From: UBA695 sp042691655
GTDB lineage: Bacteria > Verrucomicrobiota > Verrucomicrobiia > Chthoniobacterales > Chthoniobacteraceae
DNA: 64,000 bases
Assembly (NCBI GenBank): GCA_042691655.1
Contig: CP170506.1
Coordinates: forward strand, 3,596,001 to 3,660,000
Direction: 5' to 3'
Under the pieces are notes generated by a model. That model worked only from the letters and a program-made list of their open reading frames with translations. It did not search any database and was not told where the DNA came from. The number at the start of each line of letters is the position of its first letter. Position 1 is the stretch's first letter. Both the position numbers and the translations under genes were made by a program. Below, one piece after another: positions 26,190 through 35,200 of the stretch.

Positions 26190-27425
26190 ATGAAAACGAC
26201 GAATACCCCTCCCATTCAACTGCCCAAGGAGCTGAATCTATTTAACTTCCTGATCGAGAACACCCCGGATCAGATTTACTTTAAAGACCTTGAGGGACGG
26301 TTCATCTATGTGAGCAACGCAGTGGCTGCGGGATTCGGTGTTACAGATTCACGCGAAATCGTTGGGAAGACGGATAGCGAGTTGCTCGGCGAGGAGTTGG
26401 CCAGGGATGCCGCGCGGGACGAACAACGCATTATCGATACCGGCGAACCCCTTGTGGGGAAGATCGAGAAATGGAGTAAGGCCAACGGCAGAGTGCTGTG
26501 GAATCATACCACCAAATTGCCCTTGAGGAACGCGCTGGGAAAAATCATCGGCATATGCGGCGTGAACAAGGACATTACCGCCCTTCACGAAGCCGAGACT
26601 GCGCTGATTCAAGAGCGCAATAATCTGCGGGCGATCGCCGAGGAGTTGCATGCCAGGAATGTCCAGATTCAGGCAGATCTACAGATGGCGCGGGAACTAC
26701 AAGAAGCTTTGCTGCCTCAACCCGATTCGTTCAACGGGTCCGCGCGGATTTCCTTTACGCATAGTTATCGTCCGGCTGCGGCGGTCGGCGGGGATTTTTT
26801 CCATATCTTCCCGATTTCGCAAACCCTGGCCGGAGTCTTCATCTGCGACGTGATGGGCCATGGTATGCGTGCTGCTTTTATTACAGCGATCATTCGCGGG
26901 CTCTTGGAGCAACTCCGTCCGAATATCCTGGATGCGGGGGGCTTTATGAACGTGCTTAACGGCCGTTTGTGTTCCATCTTGCGGCGCGTGGAAGAACCCA
27001 TTTTCGCGACGGCTATCTATATGCTGCTGGACGAGGAACGCCACGAAGTCCAGTTCGCCAACGCGGGGCATCCCGAACCCTTTTTCCTGGGAATGGCCGC
27101 GAATGGCGTGAAGAGCTTGAACGCTAGCGGGAATAAACCGGGAGCTGCGCTGGGATTATTCGACGATGCCATTTATTCGACCAAACGGTATCGCCTTGGA
27201 GAGGGGGACCGGGTGATTCTTTTCACTGACGGTCTGTATGAAGTTGAGGCGCCCAGCGGCGATGTCTTCAGCCAAACAAAGTTGCGCTCCTCTTTTGAAA
27301 AGCATTGGAAATTGCCGACCGCCGAGCTCTTTGATGCCGTGACGGCTGATGTGTGCGCTTTCTCGCAGCGGAGCAGTTTCGATGACGACGTGTGCATCGT
27401 CGCCGGTGAGTTCCCCTCGCACTAA
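26190..27425 (+). CDS. PAS-domain SpoIIE/RsbU-type serine phosphatase
   Basis: About 411 residues from the ATG at 26190; an upstream TTG at 26145 is also possible. A PAS domain (about 15-145: LIENTPDQIYFKDLEGRFIYVS, GICGVNKDITAL) leads through a coiled coil (LQMARELQEALLPQ) into a PP2C-like SpoIIE phosphatase domain. Metal-binding acids are in VGGDFFH, CDVMGHG, TDGLYE and DDDVC. Such proteins usually control an anti-anti-sigma switch in answer to a small-molecule or redox signal sensed by PAS. No membrane segment is visible. It is divergent from the glycosidase operon and 81 bp before the GH92 gene. No partner switch protein lies in this window. Confidence 0.88.
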   Translation: MKTTNTPPIQLPKELNLFNFLIENTPDQIYFKDLEGRFIYVSNAVAAGFGVTDSREIVGKTDSELLGEELARDAARDEQRIIDTGEPLVGKIEKWSKANGRVLWNHTTKLPLRNALGKIIGICGVNKDITALHEAETALIQERNNLRAIAEELHARNVQIQADLQMARELQEALLPQPDSFNGSARISFTHSYRPAAAVGGDFFHIFPISQTLAGVFICDVMGHGMRAAFITAIIRGLLEQLRPNILDAGGFMNVLNGRLCSILRRVEEPIFATAIYMLLDEERHEVQFANAGHPEPFFLGMAANGVKSLNASGNKPGAALGLFDDAIYSTKRYRLGEGDRVILFTDGLYEVEAPSGDVFSQTKLRSSFEKHWKLPTAELFDAVTADVCAFSQRSSFDDDVCIVAGEFPSH

Positions 27426-27506
27426 AGTGGTTTCAGATTAAATGTAAGTATACGGCGATTACAAATGCAGGATTTGCGTTGACATTTTTGAACGCTCATT
27501 GCTTTC

Positions 27507-29762
27507 ATGACGTTCATGACCAAAGCGATAAGCCTTTTGCTGGCCGTTGCCCTAACTCTTGGCGCACCGGAATGTATTTCGGCCGAAGCAGCTGACCGCG
27601 ATCCCGTTTCGCTGGTCAATCCCTTTGTTGGCACCGCCAACGATGGGAATACCTACCCAGGGCCGCAGGCTCCGTTTGGGATGGTGCAATTAAGCCCTAA
27701 TTTCGGGGAGAAAGGCTACAACTACGATCGACTGACGATGCGGGGTTTTACCTTGAGCCTGATGAGCGGGGTCGGCTGCGACGCTGGCGGCGCCCCCCTT
27801 TTCACCGCCACCGCGGGCGAGGTCAAGGTTGGCGAAGAGGACTATAGTTACCACTATGACCACAAGGAGGAATCCGCTTCCCCGGGGTACTACGAGGTTC
27901 TCATGCAGCCCTTCGGGATCAAAGCCGAATTAACGGCGAGCACACGGTGCGGTATGGCGCGGTTCACCTTCCCGGCGGGCAAACAAGCCAACATTCTTGT
28001 GCCGATCAGTTTCGCCAATGTTCCGACATTCAACTCGGAGGTTGAACGCGTCAACGGTCAGATGCTTACGGGACATGTCAGCACGAAGCCATTTGTGGGC
28101 GCTGGCCCCAAGCCGATCATCCTCTACTTCGCGATGGAGTTCAGCAAACCGTTTCCCGCGCAAGGCAGCTGGCTCCAGGGAAAGCTTTCTGCGAACAGCA
28201 ACCGGGCCGAGCAGGAGGGCCGGAACGTCAAGGCGGGGTATTATGTCTCTTACCCTGCCTCGGAAGCGCCGCAGACCGTAACGGTTCGGGTGGGGATTTC
28301 CTACGTGAGCGTGGACGGCGCCATCGGCAATTTGAAAGCGGAAATGCCAGATGACAAATTCGACGATTACCACGCAAAAGCCGTATCGGACTGGAACAAG
28401 GAGCTTCGACGAATCGAAGTAAAGGGCGCAACCGTGGCACGCCGCCGCCTCTTCTACACGGCTCTGTACCATTCGCTGCTTTTCCCCTCAATCTTCGACG
28501 ATGCCGACGGAAAATACATCGGATTTGATGACGCGATCCGATCCGTGCCGGATGGGCACAAGCATATCTATGCTAATTTTTCCGGGTGGGATATCTACCG
28601 CTCCGAATGGCCGCTGCTGGCCTTGATTGAACCGGAGCGCGCCCAGGATATGGCGCAGTCAATCGTCGAAATGTACAAACAGCTTGGGTACATCGACCGG
28701 TGGCCGCAGGCAAACCGCGCCACGGGTTGCATGAATGGCAATCCGCTGTCGATCTGCCTGGTCAACCTGTGGAATGCCAATCTGAGGAATTTCGATATCG
28801 AAACAGCCTACGAAGGGATGATGAAGGCTTCGCTCCCAACCTCGGCCCATTCCCACGTGGGCCCGTATGAACACGAAACGACAGACCACACCGGAGTTTG
28901 GCTGAACGCCGAGAGCAATGTTTCCTCGTCGCTTGAATACTGCGTATCTTTCGCCGCTTTGGGGCGCATGGCACGCGCCCTGAACAAACCCGACGACGCC
29001 AATTTTCTAATCGGCCGGGCTCTTGAATACCGGGCCTTTTATAACCCAGAAACCCGGTTTCTCCAGGCCCGAAAAACCACCGGAGAATGGGCGAATCCAG
29101 ACGACTCCTCCGCATACTGCGAGGGGAACAAGTGGATTTACCTCTGGTTTGTACCGCAAGATGTCTCGGGGCTTGTAGACTTGATGGGAGGGGCCTCCGT
29201 TTTTGAAGAACGGCTCGATAGCTTCTTGAGCGGTGTCTCGGTTTTCTCGTGGAAAAAATCCCAAGGCATTCATTACGATCCGACCAATGAGCCGGATATC
29301 CATGTGCCGTTCCTCTACAACTACATCAAGCGCCCGTGGAAAACGCAGCGAGCCGTTGCCCATATAGCCGATGATCATTATGCGGAGACGCCCGGCGGGC
29401 TATCCGGAGGCAACGACGACCTTGGAACGATGTCGGCTTGGTATGTTCTCTCGCAACTTGGAATTTATCAGGTCGACCCGGGCGTGCCCTTGTTCACCCT
29501 ATTCACCCCTCGATTCCAGGAGGCGGTTCTCCATCTTGGGGACGCCGGAAAGACATTCACCATCAAGGCCCCCCAGGCTTCGGATCCCAATATTTATATC
29601 CAGAGCGCGACGCTCAACGGGCAAGCCTTTGAGAGAGCGTGGATTGAGCAAGAGCGTGTGACCTCGGGCGGCGTGTTGGAAGTAAAGGTGGGGGCTGAAC
29701 CGAACACGAAATGGGGGAGTGGTTTACCCGGCGCACCGTCCCTTTCAACGGGCCAAAACTAA
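27507..29762 (+). CDS. Secreted GH92 alpha-mannosidase
   Basis: 751 residues, the usual size for GH92, with a signal peptide (about 1-27). These are calcium-dependent exo-acting mannosidases. The family's N-terminal motif is NPFVGTANDGNTYPGPQAPF. The helical barrel has FSGWDIYRSEWPLLALIEPE and the highly conserved GGLSGGNDDLGTMSAWYVLS, followed by GIYQVDPGVP. The end (FTIKAPQASDPNIYIQSATLNG) is also typical. A second GH92 gene lies at the right edge of the window. With GH130, the GH63-like enzyme and the PTS genes nearby, it suggests use of mannose-containing glycans. Confidence 0.92.
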   Translation: MTFMTKAISLLLAVALTLGAPECISAEAADRDPVSLVNPFVGTANDGNTYPGPQAPFGMVQLSPNFGEKGYNYDRLTMRGFTLSLMSGVGCDAGGAPLFTATAGEVKVGEEDYSYHYDHKEESASPGYYEVLMQPFGIKAELTASTRCGMARFTFPAGKQANILVPISFANVPTFNSEVERVNGQMLTGHVSTKPFVGAGPKPIILYFAMEFSKPFPAQGSWLQGKLSANSNRAEQEGRNVKAGYYVSYPASEAPQTVTVRVGISYVSVDGAIGNLKAEMPDDKFDDYHAKAVSDWNKELRRIEVKGATVARRRLFYTALYHSLLFPSIFDDADGKYIGFDDAIRSVPDGHKHIYANFSGWDIYRSEWPLLALIEPERAQDMAQSIVEMYKQLGYIDRWPQANRATGCMNGNPLSICLVNLWNANLRNFDIETAYEGMMKASLPTSAHSHVGPYEHETTDHTGVWLNAESNVSSSLEYCVSFAALGRMARALNKPDDANFLIGRALEYRAFYNPETRFLQARKTTGEWANPDDSSAYCEGNKWIYLWFVPQDVSGLVDLMGGASVFEERLDSFLSGVSVFSWKKSQGIHYDPTNEPDIHVPFLYNYIKRPWKTQRAVAHIADDHYAETPGGLSGGNDDLGTMSAWYVLSQLGIYQVDPGVPLFTLFTPRFQEAVLHLGDAGKTFTIKAPQASDPNIYIQSATLNGQAFERAWIEQERVTSGGVLEVKVGAEPNTKWGSGLPGAPSLSTGQN

Positions 29763-29807
29763 AGGGCACCTCTGGCTTGCAATGGCCTCGCCAATGCCCC
29801 CTAAAAC

Positions 29808-29842
29808 GATCGGAGCATCGTAATTTCTACGATGCTCCGATC
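29808..29842. terminator. Bidirectional terminator between GH92 and PTS genes
   Basis: Perfect 15-bp stem (29808-29822 and 29828-29842) with a 5-base loop, midway between two convergent genes. On the minus strand it is followed by GTTTTAG, so it serves at least the PTS operon. Confidence 0.8.
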
Positions 29843-29865
29843 CCTTCTCAACAAAGGCGTACAGC

Positions 29866-30162
29866 CTACGCCAATTTTGCAAAAATGCCTTTGGGGTCTT
29901 TCAGGGCTTGCTGCACAGGAACCTGGATGATTTTCTTCCCATCGAATCGCTCGCGCTGTTCTACGGCAATATCCACCGCAAAAATCACTCCGTCGGCGGC
30001 TTTGATATCCTGCTCAGAGAGCTCGTTTTCAATGCCCATGGCTCCCTGCGTTTCCACTTTGATTTGATGGCCGAGCGCTTTCGCTGACTTTTCGAGCGAC
30101 TCCGCGGCCATGTAAGTATGAGCAATGCCCGTGGGGCACGCCGTCACTGCGATAATTTTCAT
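29866..30162 (-). CDS. PTS fructose-family EIIB component
   Basis: 98 residues. The phosphate-accepting Cys9 lies in the signature TACPTGIAHTYMAAESL typical of fructose-family EIIB. It takes phosphate from EIIA and passes it to the sugar carried by EIIC. It overlaps EIIC by 4 bp (ATGA), so the two are translated together. EIIA is not in this operon; it is fused into the large protein at 32216-36049. Fructose-family EII proteins also serve mannosylglycerate and other hexosides, so the substrate is open. Confidence 0.93.
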   Translation of the reverse strand: MKIIAVTACPTGIAHTYMAAESLEKSAKALGHQIKVETQGAMGIENELSEQDIKAADGVIFAVDIAVEQRERFDGKKIIQVPVQQALKDPKGIFAKLA

Positions 30163-31208
30163 AGAGGTTGTTGATTCTTGCTTGTTAACGTTTTTACAAA
30201 ATTGATGCTTAGCGCCGTGACGAAAATCCCCGCCAGGATGGCAAATAGGTACATCCAGCGATGATCAACGACCGGAAGAACGATGGGACCGCCATGGGGC
30301 GCGTGATCCGTCACCTTCCCTACCATAGCCAAGCTCGACGCCACCATCGCCCCTCCAATGATGCATGGAATAACGCGCAACGGGTCCGCCGCGGCAAAAG
30401 GAATGGCCCCTTCCGTAACCCCAATCATCCCCATGACCAAGCTCGCAATTCCGGCCTTCCGCTCTTCATCGCTCCAGAGCTTCTTGTTAAGGAAGGTGGC
30501 CACGCTCAAGCCCAAGGGGGGCGTGCAGATTGCCGCGGCGCACGCTCCCATGATTTCCGGCCGCCCCAGGGTGATCATCCCGGCGCCGAAGAAAAATGCG
30601 GTCTTGTTGATGGGCCCCCCCATGTCGACGGCGATCATCGCGCCAAGGATCGCCCCGAGGAGGATCGCATTCCCCTTCCCCATCACCGCCAGCCAATCGG
30701 CAAGCGAGCCCATCATGTGAGCAATCGGAAGACCAATCACTTTCAGCACGATCACGCCAACCACCAGCGAGGAGATGATCGGGAGAATAAGAATCGGCAC
30801 GATCGGGCGAACCATCGTAGGGAAACTGATCTTTTTGATCAAATTCACGACGTACCCGGCAAGTAATCCCGCAACGAGCGCACCGAGAAACCCCGCGCTC
30901 ACTTTATCCGTGCCGTCGAGATGCCCGGCGATATACCCTCCGACAAACCCCGGCACCAGTCCCGGCTTGCCCGCCATGGCGTTGGAAATAAAACCGCCAA
31001 GGATCGGAAGCAGAAGCGCAAACGAGGCATTTCCGATATCAAAGATAACTTTCAGGTTGGGAGAATTCGAAAAATCCGGCCCATGCCCCGTCATCGGCGC
31101 GAATGCGATCGCGGTGGCGATCATAATGCCGCCGCATGCAATAAACGGTATGGCAAAGGAGACGCCACTGAGCAGGTATTGTTTCGTTTTCCGGAGAGCG
31201 TCAATCAT
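30159..31208 (-). CDS. PTS fructose-family EIIC membrane component
   Basis: 349 residues from the ATG at 31208. It is a polytopic membrane protein with the EIIC-Fru landmarks AIPFIACGGIMIATAIAF, GFVGGYIAG and the substrate loop GAIPFAAADPLRVIP. MGGPINKTAFFFG is also conserved in this family. It forms the sugar channel with EIIB downstream. It is divergent from the AraC-type gene, with only about 40-100 bp between them depending on that gene's start. Confidence 0.92.
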   Translation of the reverse strand: MIDALRKTKQYLLSGVSFAIPFIACGGIMIATAIAFAPMTGHGPDFSNSPNLKVIFDIGNASFALLLPILGGFISNAMAGKPGLVPGFVGGYIAGHLDGTDKVSAGFLGALVAGLLAGYVVNLIKKISFPTMVRPIVPILILPIISSLVVGVIVLKVIGLPIAHMMGSLADWLAVMGKGNAILLGAILGAMIAVDMGGPINKTAFFFGAGMITLGRPEIMGACAAAICTPPLGLSVATFLNKKLWSDEERKAGIASLVMGMIGVTEGAIPFAAADPLRVIPCIIGGAMVASSLAMVGKVTDHAPHGGPIVLPVVDHRWMYLFAILAGIFVTALSINFVKTLTSKNQQPL

Positions 31209-31245
31209 ATAATGTCCTGACAATTCAGTGCATAACATCTACCAA

Positions 31246-32190
31246 ATGCACGCACAATTTGAAACTGTAAAGTTGTGTTTTTTGTTAGACTATCGTAGCA
31301 TTCGCTCCGTGCCCCCCGCTGACTCGTTCGATCCCATCGCCCGCGAACTTTCCGCATTATTAGATGAGGCTCCCCTCCGGAACCTTTTCTTCGCGGAAGG
31401 CAATCTTCCGCCGCCGCCACTTGCATTTTTGGTTCATTTTCCCAGGATGTCGATCACCCTCAGTGGGTCCGACCAGATGGAAATCGAACTCAATGGCAAG
31501 TGCCAAACCATCAAGGCGGAACGCGGCGACGTTGTATTCGTTCCTCCAAACTGCTGGGACAAGCCAACTTGGACTCAACCGGGAAAAGTGCTGCACCTTC
31601 TTTTTGGAAATAAGCACCTTGGCATCAGCCTCGTGGAAAATGATGGCCCCAATCCCGAGGCGATCCATACTCGGAAAACTAGCGCGCACCGGGTGATCGG
31701 AGGCCCAATGCAAAGCATCCTCAATGCACTGATCGACCTCCGTACCGAATCCCCCGTTCCGCGCCTGGACCGCTTGCTGATCGAAGCGCTCCTGCACTGT
31801 ACCCTGCTCCTATTGAACGACCCGCCCAAGGCTACCGGCAGCAAGGCGCGCATTACCTATGACCGAGTCTGTCTTTACGTTCAAGAGAATCACCAAAAGG
31901 CGTTGACGCGAGATTCGGTTGCCAGCGCTCTTAATTTGAGCCCCAACCACCTTTCCCGCCTCTTCCGCCAGGAAGGGATGATGAGCTTCATCGATTACCT
32001 GACATGGGTGCGCATCAACCGGGCAAAATTTCTCCTAAAGCATTATGAATATTCTCTGACAGATATTAGCAGTGCCTGCGGCTACTATGATACCGCCTAT
32101 TTCTGCCGCGTCTTCAAATCGAAGACCAAACTGACGCCCAATCAGTATCGCCAACAAATCCGTGACAAACACCCCATGCGCACCAACTGA
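31246..32190 (+). CDS. AraC-family regulator of the PTS operon
   Basis: About 314 residues from the ATG at 31246; a GTG at 31309 or 31228 is possible. A cupin-like N-terminal domain (RMSITLSGSDQMEIELNGK, then ERGDVVFVPPNCWDKPTW) senses a small molecule. The C-terminal double helix-turn-helix has RDSVASALNLSPNHLSRLFR and LTDISSACGYYDTAYFCRVFK. Its divergent position beside EIIC/EIIB and 25 bp from the 3' end of the fused PTS gene makes those its most likely targets. The inducer is not known. Confidence 0.88.
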   Translation: MHAQFETVKLCFLLDYRSIRSVPPADSFDPIARELSALLDEAPLRNLFFAEGNLPPPPLAFLVHFPRMSITLSGSDQMEIELNGKCQTIKAERGDVVFVPPNCWDKPTWTQPGKVLHLLFGNKHLGISLVENDGPNPEAIHTRKTSAHRVIGGPMQSILNALIDLRTESPVPRLDRLLIEALLHCTLLLLNDPPKATGSKARITYDRVCLYVQENHQKALTRDSVASALNLSPNHLSRLFRQEGMMSFIDYLTWVRINRAKFLLKHYEYSLTDISSACGYYDTAYFCRVFKSKTKLTPNQYRQQIRDKHPMRTN

Positions 32191-32215
32191 CTAGGCAACA
32201 ACGGAGACCAGGGCA

Positions 32216-35200
32216 TTATAGGCAGGCTCCACTCAGACTTGCCCCAAAAACAAAATCATATTGAACCTTCGCGGAAACGCATTCGCCCGATGACGACACA
32301 AATACTGCTCCCCCCGGGCCGAATTCAACCTTTTCAACCCGGCTAAACCCAACAGGAACCTTTACGACGCCTTGAATATAGTTGATGACATAGGGACTTT
32401 CCGCCTTAAGCTCAACGCATGTCGGAATTCCCCGCTCATTGATGATATTTGGCGCCACCGACTCCGCAAGGCCCTTGTCAAAAAACGAACATCCATCTTC
32501 CACCCCAAGACAACGATTGCGCCCATTCCACGGATTGCCATGGCGACCATGGTTTTCCATCCATAATACACGGCCAGGCATTCTTGCCGGATCCTTTAGC
32601 GCGTACCACAGAAAACGGCTGTGCGTATTAACCACGGCAATCCAAGCGGGGTTTTGCTTGCCGTCCACCTGGTCATACGTTTGCAGCAGATCCGCGAATC
32701 CACGCCTTGCTGGGAATCGCGAACAGTCCGTATCCTGTTGATCCCCAAAAATAACCGGAACGTGCGCCAAGTCACTAAACTCCGCGCCGATCGCCAGAGA
32801 CTGATATTCGCCATTCTGAGGATTACTGAAAACGTATGGGCAGGTCATTCCAAATTGAAACGGACTTGCCGAGATACTCAATGCGCCGACTTCGTCCGGC
32901 ACGGAAAGAATCGCATGGTGCGCGAAGGATGTCTTCCCAACAAATCCATGAATGCATGTTCGCCGGTAGACTACATTTTCGCCATCCACCAAAGAGAACT
33001 GCGCATCGATTCGCCCCTTTCTCACGGTCGTATCAACCGATAAGTTGACCGAAGTGACTCCTGGTGCCCTTTGAACTCCCACAAGTGACCATGGCACTCC
33101 CGCAGTCTCCCCATGAGGAGGATGTTTTTCGCCATGATAAAGCGTATCATTTCCCCCAAACGGAAGGCAGAAGAAGTCACCACGAAGAGGTGTAAGAACC
33201 CCGTCGACCGATAAACCCACCTCCTCTCCCTGCCATGGACTAATATAGTATGGCTGGACAGGCTCGGCATCTGAGCGGAAAAATGTCACCGGAGCCATCT
33301 GCGCGCCATGGCGCGTTATCGAAACCTCAACTTGGTCACTCCGAACAACCCAGGAATCCTGAGAGATAACCTCCTTTTCCTCAATCCGTGTATCGACGGT
33401 GCCGCGCCCCCCTTCTTCCCCATTGGCTTGGGAAGCCATTCCGGAACTGGCAGCGGCTTTGCTCTCCAGTCTTTCTAAGATATACATCGCCAAAATGTTC
33501 GGATCCGTTTCGGAAAAAAGGCGCGCGCAAAAGTCATCCTGCATGATCAGCCGGGACAAAAAGGATAGCGTGTTGACCGAACCGGCGAGGGCCGGTCGAT
33601 CCTGCATCGCAAGCATCACCACGAGTTTAACCGGTATGTTATCCAATGATCCCCACTGAATATCATTGCCTCCATTCTTTGTCCTCAACACGACCACGCT
33701 ACTGGCAGTCAAATGTTTCGATTTGCAATGGGGAATCGCCAATCCCTGCCCAAATCCCGTCGAATACGCATCCTCGCGAAGCCAAATTTCCTCCTCTAAC
33801 TCCACGGGATGTTTCGTTCGTCCCACGATATGGAGTGCGTCAACCATTTCCTTGATCGCCTCTTCTTTCGTTGCCGCCTCGGACTCCAGAAGAATAAGGT
33901 CGCTAACAAGTACAGCCTGGTCTGTTTCTACATAGCCAAGTTCTTCCAGGCCAGCGAGTACTTCATCTTGCGTTTCCGCCCCGAGGATCTTTTCGGCAAG
34001 TTTCGAGCATCGCACGAAATCAAGCCTACGGATCATCGCTTTTGATTCGGCGACTCGCGAAGATGGAACACTAATCTCATCGATCCCTAGCCCGACTAGA
34101 AACGGCAATAGCTTTCCCTGCTCGGCAATCTCCCCGCACAGGCCGATCGGCTTCCCTTCCGCATGCGCAGCGTCCACAAGCGACCGCAGTAGGCGCAAAA
34201 ACGGCGGATGCATGGTACTATACAATGGCGCAACTTTCATATTATCGCGCCCGGCAGCCATAAAATACTGCTTCAAATCATTGGTGCCGATGCTAAAGAA
34301 GCTGACTTCCCGGCAAAACTGAGGCATCTGGAACGCCACGGATGGAACTTCAAGCATAATGCCAAGCTCAACCTCGGCCTCCGCCGCTGTCGGGTTTTCC
34401 GCGCGCAAGCCGTCGCGAGCTTCGGCGAGAAGCCGCTTGAACAAGATAACTTCCTCCGGACAAGAAACCATCGGCACCATAATCCTGACCGGCCCGTGTT
34501 CCGCAGCCCGCAAAATAGCGCGAAGCTGCGTCTTGATGACGTCCGAATATTCCACGTAGATACGAACGCCGCGATATCCCAGAAATGGATTGCTTTCCGG
34601 GGGCAATCCCAAATACGGCACGGGCTTGTCGCCTCCAATATCCAGTGTGCGGATCGTCACATGACGCCCTCCAGCCGCTTTGACCGTCCTTGTATAAACG
34701 GCCGCCTGCGCCTCTTCCGATGGCGCCGCCGTGCCCCCCATAAACAGCATCTCTGTTCGGAACAAACCAATCCCTTCCGCGCCGGAATCGAAGGCGACGA
34801 CAGCCTCAACATCCGAAGCAATATTTGCGGAAACCGTAACTATTCTTCCATCAATGGTCTTCGCTTCCAGCAATTTTGCCGCCGAGCCCTTTTCCAAAAG
34901 GCGCGCCATTACCTTTTGCTCATGTCGATAATAATGGCCGACTCCTTCGGTGACTTCCGGAATCACAATCCCCAAGTTGGCATCAACGATCCCTGTTTGC
35001 CCTTCCCTCAACGCAATAAGCGCGCGATCGGCACACATGACCGTTGGAATATTGAAGGATCGAGCCAAAATCGCCGTATGCGACCCGGCCGTTATTTCAC
35101 TGATAACTAGTGCCTTAAGAAAAGTTCGATTCAGGGAGAGCAGTTGAGCCGGCGTCAGCTTTCCGGCGATGCAAATAGACGGCTCGGTGAGGAGGAGTTT

